DNA of 64,000 bases from Pseudovibrio sp. Tun.PSC04-5.I4 (GCF_900104145.1 NZ_FNLB01000006.1:62001-126000), one strand, 5' to 3'; positions 16,238 through 26,451 are shown, counted from the first letter of the stretch. The notes: generated by a model from the sequence alone, not told the origin. Made by a program: numbers and translations.

Positions 16238-18238
16238 ATGAGCGAAAAGAAACACTTAGGTATCTGCTACTATCCAGAACACTGGCCACAGGAGATGTGG
16301 GCGCAAGATGCCAAAGAAATGGCTGAGCTGGGCATTACCTATGTGCGGATCGCTGAATTTGCATGGTCACGGATAGAGCCGGAACCCGGGTCGTTCAAGT
16401 GGGAGTGGCTGGACAAGGCAATTGAGACCCTCGCAAGTGTGGGCCTCAGGCTCATCCTGTGTACACCCACAGCAACCCCGCCGCGTTGGATGGTGGATAA
16501 ACACCCGGACATGCTCGCCCTTGATGAGAATGGCAACCAACGCAAGTTCGGTTCTCGTCGTCATTATTGCTTCTCGCATGAAGGATACAGATGGGAATCT
16601 CGCCGGATTACAGAAATCCTCGCAGAGCGGTACGGTAATCACCCTGCTGTTGCAGGTTGGCAGACGGATAATGAGTACGGGTGTCATGATACCGTGCGTT
16701 CATGGTCCCAGTCGGCCCACAAAGGCTTTCAACTCTGGTTGGCGCAAAAGTACGGCACGATCAATGCGTTAAACGAAGCTTGGGGCAATGTGTTCTGGTC
16801 TATGGAATATAACAGCTTCGAACAGGTCGACCTGCCATATCTGACGGTGACCGAAAGTAATCCATCACATAGACTTGATTTCAAAAGATATTCCTCCGAT
16901 CAGGTTGCCGAATTCAACAGTGAACAGGTCGATATTCTGCGCAAGCTGTCGCCCGGTCGTTCGATCATCCATAACTTCATGGGCAACACGTTTTCCTTTG
17001 ACCATTACAAAGTTGGCGACCAACTCGATATTTCCAGCTGGGACTGTTATCCCCTTGGATTCCATAGCCAATACCAAATGGAAAACCCGCTCGGTACGCC
17101 TGAAGGATACTGGGAAGACTACTTCCAGCAAGGCGATCCAGATTATCAGGGCTTCCACCATGATCTCTACCGCCAAGCCGGTCATGGCCGCCTCTGGATC
17201 ATGGAGCTGCAACCCGGCCCCGTGAATTGGGCACCGTATAACCCGATCCCGCTCAACGGTATGGTGCGCCTGTGGAGTTGGGAAGCTTTCGCCCATGGTG
17301 CTGAAACAACAAGCTATTTCCGCTGGAGACAGGCTCCATTCGCACAAGAGCAGATGCATGCAGGTCTCAAGCAGACCGATAATAAACCAGCTCAGGCCTT
17401 CGTTGAGGCAGCTCAAGTTGCTAAGGAAATCGAAGCACTTGGCCCGTTCACACCCTGCGAAGCACCGGTTGCTCTGGTTGTTGACTATGAAAGTCACTGG
17501 GCACACGAAACCCAGCAGCAAGGTCAGGACTTTAGCTATTTTCGATTGGTACTGGGATACTACCGCGCGCTGCGCCAGAAAGGCGTGGATGTAGAAATCA
17601 TACGTCCAGCCTCTCAGGATCTATCCCCCTACAAGCTTGTCATTGTCCCCGCGCTCTACGCTTTGAGTGAAGACCTTTCCGAGAATCTCACTGCTTATGT
17701 TGAGTTCGGAGGTGTCGTCCTCGGTGGTCCACGATTGGGACAAAAAGACAAAAACTACCAGATCTCTCAGAAAACTCTACGCCTTCCTAGCCCGTTTGAA
17801 ACACTGGAAGTTCTGCGTGTTGGCACCGGTCCTAAAGAGTTTGTCACCGTGGTTTGCGATATGGCAGATCAGGAGCGTGGCAAGGCTCATGTCTGGCAGG
17901 AAGAGATTATCACGAGCTTGCCGGTGTTGTTTGAAGATACAAATAAGCAGCCCGTCTTTATGGGCGAAAACAACATCTACTACGTTTCTGCCTGGGCTGA
18001 TCCTGCATTGATGAATTCTATTCTGGATGAAGTGTTTAAGGCAGCAAAAATAGAGAAGGTAGAACTGCCCAATGGATTGCGGAGAAGCAAGACATCCATA
18101 GGCACATTCTATTATAACTACTCGAAAAATAAGTGGAATTTGAAAGCGCTTCGCTTAGCTGAAGCTGCTGAATTGGATGGATTGGAGCTGCCTCCAGCAG
18201 GGGTTGCTCTGGTTCGGGAAGGAATAGACGAGCTATGA
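16238..18238 (+). CDS. Beta-galactosidase, glycoside hydrolase family 42
   Basis: The ATG at 16238 (MSEKKHLGICYYPEHWP) fits family N-termini. The 666 residues show the GH42 order: a TIM barrel (1 to about 390), a trimerisation Rossmann-like domain (about 395-600) and a short beta domain. The acid/base is Glu146 in TDNEYG and the nucleophile Glu323 in IMELQPGPVNW. There is no signal peptide, so it acts in the cytoplasm on an imported beta-galactoside, releasing galactose. It sits between the lactonase and dehydratase genes, with a 4-base overlap to the latter. GH42 enzymes usually prefer galacto-oligosaccharides or galactosyl glycosides over lactose. Confidence 0.93.
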   Translation: MSEKKHLGICYYPEHWPQEMWAQDAKEMAELGITYVRIAEFAWSRIEPEPGSFKWEWLDKAIETLASVGLRLILCTPTATPPRWMVDKHPDMLALDENGNQRKFGSRRHYCFSHEGYRWESRRITEILAERYGNHPAVAGWQTDNEYGCHDTVRSWSQSAHKGFQLWLAQKYGTINALNEAWGNVFWSMEYNSFEQVDLPYLTVTESNPSHRLDFKRYSSDQVAEFNSEQVDILRKLSPGRSIIHNFMGNTFSFDHYKVGDQLDISSWDCYPLGFHSQYQMENPLGTPEGYWEDYFQQGDPDYQGFHHDLYRQAGHGRLWIMELQPGPVNWAPYNPIPLNGMVRLWSWEAFAHGAETTSYFRWRQAPFAQEQMHAGLKQTDNKPAQAFVEAAQVAKEIEALGPFTPCEAPVALVVDYESHWAHETQQQGQDFSYFRLVLGYYRALRQKGVDVEIIRPASQDLSPYKLVIVPALYALSEDLSENLTAYVEFGGVVLGGPRLGQKDKNYQISQKTLRLPSPFETLEVLRVGTGPKEFVTVVCDMADQERGKAHVWQEEIITSLPVLFEDTNKQPVFMGENNIYYVSAWADPALMNSILDEVFKAAKIEKVELPNGLRRSKTSIGTFYYNYSKNKWNLKALRLAEAAELDGLELPPAGVALVREGIDEL

Positions 18239-20028
18239 CTGAAGCTCCAAAGAAAAGACTACGCTCACAAGAGTGGTTTGACTCACCAGAAAACCCGGAT
18301 ATGACCGCGCTGTATTTGGAGCGCTATCTAAACTACGGCATCACGAAGGAAGAGCTTCAATCGGGTCGTCCAATCATCGGCATTGCACAGACTGGCTCTG
18401 ACTTATCACCCTGCAACCGTCACCACCTTGTTTTGGCAGAGCGCGTCCGCGAAGGTATTCGCGAGATGGGTGGTATTTGCTTTGAATTTCCGGTGCATCC
18501 TATTCAGGAAACCGGCAAGCGCCCAACAGCTGCTCTGGACCGGAATCTGGCCTACTTGGGTCTGGTCGAGACGCTCTACGGTTATCCCCTCGATGGTGTT
18601 GTGCTTACCATCGGGTGTGACAAGACCACGCCAGCGCTGCTGATGGCCGCATCTACAGTCAACCTTCCAGCAATTTGCTTAACGGTCGGCCCAATGCTCA
18701 ACGGCTACCACAAAGGCGAACGCGCCGGATCCGGTACCGTGATCTGGAAAGCGCGTAAGCTGCTGGCCGCTGGTGAAATTGACTACGATGAATTCATGGA
18801 TATGGCTGCCGCCTCTGCTCCCTCAGTAGGCTACTGCAACACCATGGGCACCGCATCCACCATGAACTCCCTTGCCGAAGCTCTCGGCATGAGTCTTCCG
18901 GGCTGTGCATCTATTCCCGCTCCATACCGCGAGCGCGGCCAGATATCCTACGAGACGGGCAAGCGTATTGTGCAGATGGTGCATGAAGATCAGAAGCCAT
19001 CTGACATTCTGACCCGTGAAGCCTTTGAAAATGCGATTGCAGTAAATTCAGCAATTGGTGGCTCAACCAACGCGCCCATTCACCTCAACGCAATTGCACG
19101 CCACATCGGTGTTGAGCTCAACAACGCTGATTGGCAAAGCCACGGTCACAAAATACCTTTGCTCGCAAATGTGCAGCCAGCTGGACTTTATTTGTCAGAG
19201 GAGTTCCACCGCGCAGGCGGTATTCCGGCCATTTTCTCAGAGCTTATGAAGCACGGTCATATCCATAAAGATATGATGACTGTCTCTGGAAAAACCATAG
19301 GCGAGAACTACGGCGACAGTCGTGTTGAAGATTACGATGTCATCTTCTCCTACGATAAGCCGATGATGAAAGATGCAGGTTTCCTCAACCTCACGGGCAA
19401 TCTGTTCCGCTCCGCCATCATGAAAACCTCTGTAATCTCAAAGGAATTCAGAGCGCGTTACCTCTCCAATCCAGATGATCTAGAGGCATTCGAGGGCAAA
19501 GTCGTAGTGTTCGATGGCCCGGAAGAGTACCATAACAACATCAATAATGAAGAGTTGGGCATTGACGTAAACACGATCCTCGTCATCCGCGGAACTGGCC
19601 CTGTCGGCTATCCAGGTGGTGCTGAAGTTGTGAACATGCAGCCACCGGATGCTCTGGTGAAAGCTGGTATCGATGCCCTGCCTTGCATTGGTGATGGCCG
19701 TCAATCCGGGACTTCCGGCTCGCCGTCGATCCTCAACGCTTCTCCTGAAGCTGCTGTGATGGGTAGTTTGGCTCTACTGAGGAACGGTGATCGCGTTCGC
19801 CTCGACCTGAACAAAGGTGAAGCGAATTTGCTGATCTCCGATGAGGAGCTTGCTGTTCGTAAGGAAGAGCTTGCCGCAAAAGGCGGTTATGAGTTCCCCG
19901 GCCATCAGACACCATGGCAGGAAATTCAGCGCGGTCTCGTAGACCAGTTTGATGAAGGCATGGTGCTTAAACCAGCCGTTAAATACCAACGGATCGCCCA
20001 AAAGGGCTTGCCGCGTCACAGCCACTAA
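18235..20028 (+). CDS. IlvD/Edd-family sugar acid dehydratase (probable D-galactonate dehydratase)
   Basis: A 597-residue iron-sulfur dehydratase of the IlvD/Edd family. Signatures include GCDKTTPALLMAAS (cluster-ligand Cys near residue 128), CNTMGTAST, AIGGSTNAPIHL and the C-terminal GDGRQSGTSGSPSILNASPE. Its sequence style resembles the sugar-acid dehydratases (arabinonate, xylonate, galactonate) more than the branched-chain amino acid enzyme. Followed in the pathway by DgoK and DgoA, it most likely converts D-galactonate to 2-keto-3-deoxygalactonate, replacing the enolase-superfamily DgoD of enterobacteria. It may also accept L-arabinonate or D-fuconate. Confidence 0.85.
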   Translation: MTEAPKKRLRSQEWFDSPENPDMTALYLERYLNYGITKEELQSGRPIIGIAQTGSDLSPCNRHHLVLAERVREGIREMGGICFEFPVHPIQETGKRPTAALDRNLAYLGLVETLYGYPLDGVVLTIGCDKTTPALLMAASTVNLPAICLTVGPMLNGYHKGERAGSGTVIWKARKLLAAGEIDYDEFMDMAAASAPSVGYCNTMGTASTMNSLAEALGMSLPGCASIPAPYRERGQISYETGKRIVQMVHEDQKPSDILTREAFENAIAVNSAIGGSTNAPIHLNAIARHIGVELNNADWQSHGHKIPLLANVQPAGLYLSEEFHRAGGIPAIFSELMKHGHIHKDMMTVSGKTIGENYGDSRVEDYDVIFSYDKPMMKDAGFLNLTGNLFRSAIMKTSVISKEFRARYLSNPDDLEAFEGKVVVFDGPEEYHNNINNEELGIDVNTILVIRGTGPVGYPGGAEVVNMQPPDALVKAGIDALPCIGDGRQSGTSGSPSILNASPEAAVMGSLALLRNGDRVRLDLNKGEANLLISDEELAVRKEELAAKGGYEFPGHQTPWQEIQRGLVDQFDEGMVLKPAVKYQRIAQKGLPRHSH

Positions 20029-20048
20029 CTGGCCCAAGCCTATGAATT

Positions 20049-20084
20049 AAAAAAGCCGCCTCAAATCCATGAGGCGGCTTTTTT
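20049..20084. terminator. Bidirectional Rho-independent terminator
   Basis: GCCGCCTCA (20055-20063) and TGAGGCGGC (20070-20078) form a perfect 9-bp stem with loop AATCCA, flanked by A6 on the left and T6 on the right. It can therefore end transcription of the galactonate operon (+) and of putA (-), which converge here. Confidence 0.95.
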
Positions 20085-20102
20085 CGTTTTTAAACGGAAG
20101 AC

Positions 20103-23100
20103 TTAATCCTCGACAGCTGCCAACAGGCTTGCGTTGCCGCCAGCAGCCGTCGTGTCAATGCACAGGTGCCGCTCAAGCTGGTAGCGCTCTGGCTGGTTAC
20201 GCTCAGTGATCAACTGCATCAGCGCACCGTTGCGGTCTGCCAATTCAGCTTTCATAAGCTTCAGATCGTGTTCTGTGTGGTTCGCTGCAACTGCATCAAT
20301 GCCTTGCAGGTCGGTCAGTTCCCCCGCATTGAGCTGTCCCTCAATCGCAACAATCGGTGCGGAAAGAGGGCGCAGCTTAAGTGCCAGCTTCTCAGCATCT
20401 TCACCAATTGCGATCACACCATTGCCAGCAGCAAGCGCCAGAACCGCCTGATGTTGTAGGCTTTCCGCATCGGGGCCAAGGCAAAGCACTGTCCCGCGAG
20501 GGGCACCGTAAAGGCGATTGGATTCACCCGTTGGCCCGGGCATATCGTGCGCATGTTCAACCGCGAGCCTGTTGAGCAGACCCGTCTCGTTTACAAAAAG
20601 GGTCGCCAGCTCGGTAAACCGGCCAAAGTTTTCCGTCCATGTGCCAGTGCGTAATGCCCCATGCGCTTTGGAGATATCCTCGGCAGAAACAGACTTATCC
20701 AGCTTGACGCTCTCGGCAGAAGATGTGTCTGCAAGGCGGAAACGAGAAACGTAGTGAGGGCCACCCGCTTTTGGACCAGTGCCAGAAAGACCTTCACCAC
20801 CAAATGGTTGAGAGCCAACAATCGCGCCAATCTGGTTGCGGTTTACATAAAGGTTGCCCACTTTCACGCGCTCAACAATATGCTGCACACGGCTATCAAC
20901 GCGGGTGTGTAAGCCAAAGGTCAGGCCATATCCTTGCGCATTGATGGCATCGATGGTCTTGTCGATCTCATCTGCTTTGAAAGTCGCAATATGAAGCACT
21001 GGACCGAAGATCTCTTCCTCTAGTTCCTCGATCCCTTCCAGATGAATGAGGGTCGGACCAACAAAGTGCCCCTTTTGCGGAGCTTTCATCTGCTTAAGCA
21101 CGCGGCCTTTTGCTGCCCATTTCTCACAATGCGCGGAAATCTTCGCTTGTGCCGCTGCATCAATAACCGGACCGACATCCGTGGAAAGGATCGCAGGGTT
21201 GCCAAGTTCCAACTCGTCCATCGCACCAAAAAGCATCTCTTTGAGATCTTCAAAGATGTCCTCCTGTACAAACAACATACGCAAGGCAGAACAACGCTGA
21301 CCTGCGCTCTGGAAACTGGAGACGATCACATCCCGAACAGCCTGCTCTGGCAGAGCCGTAGAATCTACGATCATGGCATTGAGGCCACCGGTTTCAGCAA
21401 TCAAAGGCGCAGATGGAGCAAGTGATTTCGCCATAGCACGGTTGATGTGCTGGGCCGTTGCGGTTGAACCGGTAAAGCAAACACCTGCAACCCGTGGATC
21501 AGAAGTCAGGGCCGCGCCAACGTCACCTCCACCTGGAAGCAGCTGAAGCGCTTCAACAGGGATGCCAGCTTTGTGCATCAAATGAGCTGCGAAAGTTGCG
21601 ATCAACGGGGTTTGCGGAGCAGGCTTTGCGAGAACGGGATTGCCAGCCGCAAGAGCTGCAAAAATTTGTCCGGAGAAAATCGCAAGTGGGAAGTTCCAAG
21701 GCGAGATACAGGTGATAGGCCCGCGTGCTTCTGCCTTACCATCACGTTCTTCAAGGCGGATTGCCTCATTGGCGTAGTAGCGCGCAAAATCAACGGCTTC
21801 CCGTAGCTCGCCAATGGCATCCATATAGGTTTTGCCAGCTTCGCGGGTCAACAATGCGAAGATCTCAGCAGAGTTTTCTTCATAAAGATCAGCTGCTTTA
21901 CGTAAGATGACAGCTCGGTCTTCCGGTGATTTGTCAGACCATTCCGCGCAGCCCTGATGTGCCGTTGTCAATGCAGCTTCAATCTGCTCAGGCGTTGCAC
22001 TGGCAACATCGCCGACAACATCACGAAGATCAGCTGGGTTTTTTACTGGTTTTGCTTCACCGTTTTTCACCGATGCCGCAATGACAGGATGACCTTGCCA
22101 TTTAGTTGCAGAATATTTTTCCAGATCAGCAACATAGTCTGCTTCTTGACGTGGATCACTCAGATCCCAACCCTTAGCATTCTTACGACCAGATCCATAA
22201 AGCGCAGGAGGAAGAGCAATCTTGCTATTGGCGATATCTTCGCCAAACTTTCCAAGGTGCGCCAGCGGATCCTGCGCGATAGCTGTCGGGCTAACGTTTG
22301 TATCGCGGATCTGGTGAACGAAGGAACTGTTCGCACCATTTTCCAGCAGGCGGCGGACCAGATAAGCCAGCAGATCTTTATGCGCCCCAACAGGAGCATA
22401 GATACGGCAGTTGGTGGCGTGCTTCTTCATGGCGCGTTCATGCAAGGCTTCGCCCATGCCGTGCAAACGTTGGAACTCGTAGGAATCCAGCGGCAGGTTC
22501 TTGGCAAGCTCAAGAACGCTGGCAACACTGTGTGCGTTATGGGTGGCAAACTGCGGGTAGATCCGGTCAGTCATGCCCAGCAGTTTTTCTGCGCAGGCAG
22601 TGTAGGAAATATCCGTAGAGACTTTACGTGTAAAGACAGGGTAGCCATCAATGCCAAGTGTCTGAGCGCGTTTGATTTCGCTGTCCCAATACGCGCCCTT
22701 TACAAGGCGAATCATGATCTTGCGATCATACTTCTCAGCAGTTGCATAAAGCCAGTCAATGACATGGATAGCACGTGGGCCAAAGGCCTGCACCACAACG
22801 CCAAATCCATCCCAACCTTCCGTGGAAGGATCGGCCAGCAGAGCTTCAATCACATCGAGAGACAGGTCCAGACGATCCGCTTCTTCCGCATCAATATTGA
22901 AACCCATATTGGAGGATTTCGCCAGCATGATCAGCGAGAGCGTGCGTGGAACCAACTCTTTCATCACCCGTTCGCGCTTGGCAAATTCATAGCGCGGATG
23001 CAAGGCGGAGAGCTTGACAGAAATACCGGGGTTCTGGCGAATGCTTGCGTGATTACAATTGCTGGAAAGCGCTGAAATAGCCTTAGAATAAGACAGGTGG

Positions 23101-23741
23101 TAGCGCTTTGCATCGGCATCCGTGCGAGCAGCCTCACCCAGCATGTCATAGGAATACGTAAAGCCGTTGCCTTCTTCGACACGAGCGTTGCGCATCGCTT
23201 CACGAATGGTGCGGCCAAGAACGAATTGGCGGCCCAGCTCTTTCATGGCTTGTGCAACAGCGGTCCGCACAACAGGCTCACCCATGCGCTTTACAACACC
23301 GCGAATGGTGCCAACAAGTCCGCGGTCATCTGGTGCGAGTACCTTACCAGTGAGCAGAAGAGCCCATGTTGACGCGTTGATGAGCGTTGAGGACGACTGA
23401 CCCAAATGCTCGCCCCAGGCGCTCGGCGTAATCTTATCAGCAATCAGGGCATCAATGGTCTGGGCATCAGGCACACGCAGCAGAGCTTCAGCAAGACACA
23501 TCAATGCGATGCCTTCCTGGGTTGAGAGACCATACTCGCCAAGGAAACTTTCCATGATGGTAGGGGAGGTGTTCGCGCGCAGATCTTCAATCAACTTAGC
23601 TGCGTTTTTCGAAGCACGGTCCCGTGCCGCCTCATCCATTTGCAACGAGCTGATCAGGTCCCGAACAACCTGATTTTCATCAGGAAAGTAATGATCTGTG
23701 ATCGTCTTGCGGATTGTTTCCGGTGTAGCCTCTGATCCCAT
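20103..23741 (-). CDS. putA: Bifunctional proline dehydrogenase / L-glutamate gamma-semialdehyde dehydrogenase
   Basis: A 1212-residue PutA. The FAD-binding proline dehydrogenase barrel spans about residues 170-480 and includes MIRLVKGAYWDSEIKRAQ near residue 342. The aldehyde dehydrogenase half spans about 560-1000, with TCISPWNFPLAIFSGQ, ETGGLNAMIVD near 785 and the catalytic Cys near 815 in SAGQRCSALR. A further C-terminal region follows (about 1030-1212), as in long PutAs. The N-terminus has no obvious ribbon-helix-helix domain, so it is probably not autoregulatory. It oxidises proline to glutamate, passing electrons to quinone and then NAD. The start has GGGAG upstream, and the divergent Lrp gene is the likely activator. 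Confidence 0.96.
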   Translation of the reverse strand: MGSEATPETIRKTITDHYFPDENQVVRDLISSLQMDEAARDRASKNAAKLIEDLRANTSPTIMESFLGEYGLSTQEGIALMCLAEALLRVPDAQTIDALIADKITPSAWGEHLGQSSSTLINASTWALLLTGKVLAPDDRGLVGTIRGVVKRMGEPVVRTAVAQAMKELGRQFVLGRTIREAMRNARVEEGNGFTYSYDMLGEAARTDADAKRYHLSYSKAISALSSNCNHASIRQNPGISVKLSALHPRYEFAKRERVMKELVPRTLSLIMLAKSSNMGFNIDAEEADRLDLSLDVIEALLADPSTEGWDGFGVVVQAFGPRAIHVIDWLYATAEKYDRKIMIRLVKGAYWDSEIKRAQTLGIDGYPVFTRKVSTDISYTACAEKLLGMTDRIYPQFATHNAHSVASVLELAKNLPLDSYEFQRLHGMGEALHERAMKKHATNCRIYAPVGAHKDLLAYLVRRLLENGANSSFVHQIRDTNVSPTAIAQDPLAHLGKFGEDIANSKIALPPALYGSGRKNAKGWDLSDPRQEADYVADLEKYSATKWQGHPVIAASVKNGEAKPVKNPADLRDVVGDVASATPEQIEAALTTAHQGCAEWSDKSPEDRAVILRKAADLYEENSAEIFALLTREAGKTYMDAIGELREAVDFARYYANEAIRLEERDGKAEARGPITCISPWNFPLAIFSGQIFAALAAGNPVLAKPAPQTPLIATFAAHLMHKAGIPVEALQLLPGGGDVGAALTSDPRVAGVCFTGSTATAQHINRAMAKSLAPSAPLIAETGGLNAMIVDSTALPEQAVRDVIVSSFQSAGQRCSALRMLFVQEDIFEDLKEMLFGAMDELELGNPAILSTDVGPVIDAAAQAKISAHCEKWAAKGRVLKQMKAPQKGHFVGPTLIHLEGIEELEEEIFGPVLHIATFKADEIDKTIDAINAQGYGLTFGLHTRVDSRVQHIVERVKVGNLYVNRNQIGAIVGSQPFGGEGLSGTGPKAGGPHYVSRFRLADTSSAESVKLDKSVSAEDISKAHGALRTGTWTENFGRFTELATLFVNETGLLNRLAVEHAHDMPGPTGESNRLYGAPRGTVLCLGPDAESLQHQAVLALAAGNGVIAIGEDAEKLALKLRPLSAPIVAIEGQLNAGELTDLQGIDAVAANHTEHDLKLMKAELADRNGALMQLITERNQPERYQLERHLCIDTTAAGGNASLLAAVED

Positions 23742-23890
23742 ACCGTGCTCCCTACTAATAAATACCTATTTAGTTGAGTTGACCTTAGCAAAATGCCTAT
23801 AGGGATGTTTCCTGTATTTTTTGATGGTGAAGACTATTCGACTTTGATACTGCATGAATGAAGAGAAAAACCGTAGAAAAGTAGGCTGCT

Positions 23891-24343
23891 ATGGAGAAAC
23901 TGGATGAGTTCGATCGCAAAATTCTGGAGAAACTGCAGAAAAACGGTCGCATAACAGTTACGGACCTTGCGAAAGAAGTTGGCCTATCCAAAACCCCCTG
24001 CCAAATCCGCATGAAAAAGCTTGAGGAAGCAGGGTACGTGCTGGGGTATCGGGCTGTGGTCGATCATGCCAAAATCGGGGCTGGACATATTGCGTTTGTG
24101 CAGGTGAAACTCAATGACACCCGGTCCAGATCACTTGAGGCATTCAACGCCGCTGCGCGTGCAATTTCGGAAATAGAAGAGTGCCACATGATCGCCAGCG
24201 GGTTTGATTATTTGCTTAAAGTACGAACCAAAGACATCGGCAGTTACCGAAAAGTGCTGGGTGAGAAGCTCTCGGAAATGCCGCATGTTGCTCAAACATC
24301 CACATTCGTATGCATGGAACCGGTTAAGGATCGTCCGCTTTAG
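23891..24343 (+). CDS. Lrp/AsnC-family regulator, probable PutR
   Basis: A 150-residue protein with an N-terminal helix-turn-helix (LDEFDRKILEKLQKNGRITV, then DLAKEVGLSKTPCQIRMKKL) and a C-terminal RAM ligand-binding domain (about 70-150). It is divergent from putA with 149 bases between, the arrangement seen for PutR/BkdR-like activators that respond to proline in alphaproteobacteria. The putA pairing is seen; the regulatory role is inferred. Its last four bases overlap the convergent GNAT gene, and no terminator separates them. Confidence 0.88.
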   Translation: MEKLDEFDRKILEKLQKNGRITVTDLAKEVGLSKTPCQIRMKKLEEAGYVLGYRAVVDHAKIGAGHIAFVQVKLNDTRSRSLEAFNAAARAISEIEECHMIASGFDYLLKVRTKDIGSYRKVLGEKLSEMPHVAQTSTFVCMEPVKDRPL

Positions 24344-24846
24344 TCAACCGCTCGCTGCATGTATTGAGCGCCGGGGCCATAGGTCCGCAACTTTTCTTTG
24401 AACGCGTCCTCATGGATCTCGCGAAAGCCTTGTGTCGTCCAAAACGCCAATGCGGAGGCCAGTGCAACAAGTGCAAAACGATTGATGTGAAGATTTCGCG
24501 CAATCTGACTCATATCCGCGAGAATAGCACGTGCCGCACCGATGCCTTGGGCGTCCGGCATCAAAGCAATGTCGTGAATGTAATAGACCTCAGCTTTTGT
24601 CGGCAATTCACCTAGCAAACTGGAAAGCGGCGGAATGCTGTGAGCTGCCCATGGGTGTGAGATGAAATAACCGACGATAACGTCATCGACTGACCTGCGC
24701 AGAATGCGGCTGCCCTCAGGAAACAGACGGATACGTTCACGAATGCTGGAAATGTCCTCGAGCAAATGCGGGTAGGTCGCCAGCATGATCTGCTCGACTA
24801 CCGGTAAATCCGTTTCATTCATTAAGCTCCAGCGATGGTTTTTCAT
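24340..24846 (-). CDS. GNAT-family N-acetyltransferase
   Basis: A 168-residue protein with GNAT features: YIHDIALMPDAQGIGAARAI (acetyl-CoA-binding core, about 92-111) and a C-terminal ALASALAFWTTQGFREIHED stretch. It lies just downstream of the nhaC-type gene on the minus strand (23 bases), so it may be the last gene of the arc operon or an independent gene. The acceptor is unknown. Confidence 0.8.
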   Translation of the reverse strand: MKNHRWSLMNETDLPVVEQIMLATYPHLLEDISSIRERIRLFPEGSRILRRSVDDVIVGYFISHPWAAHSIPPLSSLLGELPTKAEVYYIHDIALMPDAQGIGAARAILADMSQIARNLHINRFALVALASALAFWTTQGFREIHEDAFKEKLRTYGPGAQYMQRAVD

Positions 24847-24869
24847 AATGTCTCTTGAGCGGTTATTCG

Positions 24870-26354
24870 TCAGTCTTCTTGTTCGTCATCAGGCAACACA
24901 ATCCGGTCCGGTTTCTGATCCGGCATTGTCAACATACGCCACCCCATCACCGCAAACACCACGGTGAGGATTGGGCTTACAAGATTGAAGAAGGCAAACC
25001 CGGCAAAGGCAAGTGTTGGCACCCCCAACGTTGCGGCCATGTAAGCACCGCAGCTGTTCCATGGAATAAGAGCAGACGTAACCGTAGCACTATCCCCAAC
25101 AGCACGGGAAAGCACCTCAGGCTGTAACTTGCGTTGGCGGAATGGTTTGCGGTACATCCGCCCCGGAATAACAATTGCGATGTACTGATCAGCGGCCAGT
25201 ATGTTGGTCGCAATAGCTGTTGCAACAAGCGACAGAATGAGTGCGCCGGTGGATTTTGCCGCCTTTAGAATTGGGCCAATAATCCGGTCCAGAATGCCAG
25301 CCTTTTCAATCACCCCACCAAAGGCTAGGGCGGTCATAATCAACCAGATGGTTGTCAGCATGTTGCCCATACCACCACGGCTCAGCAAAGCATCGATGGA
25401 TGGATCCCCTGTAACACTGACATAACCGTTGGACATGGCAATCCAAACGCCTTTGAGCATTTCCAGACCTGCAGGAAGAGCGGGAGAGGCTGCAAGGCCG
25501 ATCACCTTGTCAGGTTCCATCACAACGGCATAAAGCCCACCTGCAAGCGCACCAAGAAAGATGGTTGTGAAGGGCGGATAGCGGACAATCGCCAAGAACA
25601 ACACCAGTACCAATGGCAAGAAATTAAGTAAAGTGATGTCGTAGTGAACTTCAATAGCGCTCAACGTGCCTTGCGCCACAAAATCACCCGGTTCACCCAG
25701 CCACCAGAATATGATGAGCGCGATGCCCAGAGCCGGGATAGATGTCCATAGGTTTTCTTTGATGTGGGTGTAAAGGTTTGAACCAGCCGCCGCTGTTGCC
25801 AGATTGGTTGCGTCAGAAAGAGGGGAGGATTTGTCTCCAAAATACGCGCCAGAAAGAATGGCTCCCGCAGTTATTGCCGGGTCCAGTCCCATCTTCGCTG
25901 CGACGCCCATTAAACCGATACCGATAGTGCCTGCAACTGTCCAGGAACTGCCAATACTGAGGGAAACAAGAGCACAGATAATCGTAGCGGTGAAATAGAA
26001 ATAGTTTGGGCTGAGCAGCTGAAGTCCATAGTAAACCATCGCCATGATGGTGCCGGACATAGCCCATGTCCCGATCAACGATCCCACAGCAAGTAATATG
26101 AAGATGGCATGTAAACCCGTGCTGACACTTTCCACCACTGCATGCTTCAATTCGTCGACATAAAACCCATGAAACTTGGCGACAAAGGCAGCGGTGAGAG
26201 CGCAAACCAGCAGCGCAATTTGGTTAGGGCCAGAAGATGCCTCATCCCCAAACAGGTAGTAGGAGGTTGCGAGCAGAAGAATGAGGGCAGCGACCGGAAT
26301 AACCGCGCCAACCATAGTCATTTTTGCTGAATGAGGACTTGGCTCATTGGCCAT
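24870..26354 (-). CDS. NhaC-family Na+/H+ antiporter-like transporter
   Basis: A 494-residue integral membrane protein with about eleven hydrophobic segments and NhaC-family motifs such as SLSIGSSWTVAGTIGIGLMG and a SGAYFGDKSSPLSDATNLA stretch. Family members exchange sodium for protons, or malate/lactate, or in some cases amino acids. Here it follows arcC in the arginine deiminase operon, so it could be the operon's second arginine/ornithine carrier or could deal with pH or sodium stress caused by ammonia release. The sequence does not separate these. GGACGGAAAC precedes the start. Confidence 0.85.
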   Translation of the reverse strand: MANEPSPHSAKMTMVGAVIPVAALILLLATSYYLFGDEASSGPNQIALLVCALTAAFVAKFHGFYVDELKHAVVESVSTGLHAIFILLAVGSLIGTWAMSGTIMAMVYYGLQLLSPNYFYFTATIICALVSLSIGSSWTVAGTIGIGLMGVAAKMGLDPAITAGAILSGAYFGDKSSPLSDATNLATAAAGSNLYTHIKENLWTSIPALGIALIIFWWLGEPGDFVAQGTLSAIEVHYDITLLNFLPLVLVLFLAIVRYPPFTTIFLGALAGGLYAVVMEPDKVIGLAASPALPAGLEMLKGVWIAMSNGYVSVTGDPSIDALLSRGGMGNMLTTIWLIMTALAFGGVIEKAGILDRIIGPILKAAKSTGALILSLVATAIATNILAADQYIAIVIPGRMYRKPFRQRKLQPEVLSRAVGDSATVTSALIPWNSCGAYMAATLGVPTLAFAGFAFFNLVSPILTVVFAVMGWRMLTMPDQKPDRIVLPDDEQED

Positions 26355-26451
26355 ATGTTTCCGTCCTTATGTCGGTTTTTAAGATCTCCAAGGGCGAAAC
26401 TGGAGTGGAAACGTAGGTGCTAATCCTAAATCCGGGGAGTAGCGAATTAAG

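Noticed and set aside
21957..23075. A 372-residue open frame on the plus strand opposite putA
   Set aside because: It lies wholly inside the well-supported putA gene, has no recognisable domain or ribosome site, and is the kind of long antisense frame expected in GC-biased coding DNA.
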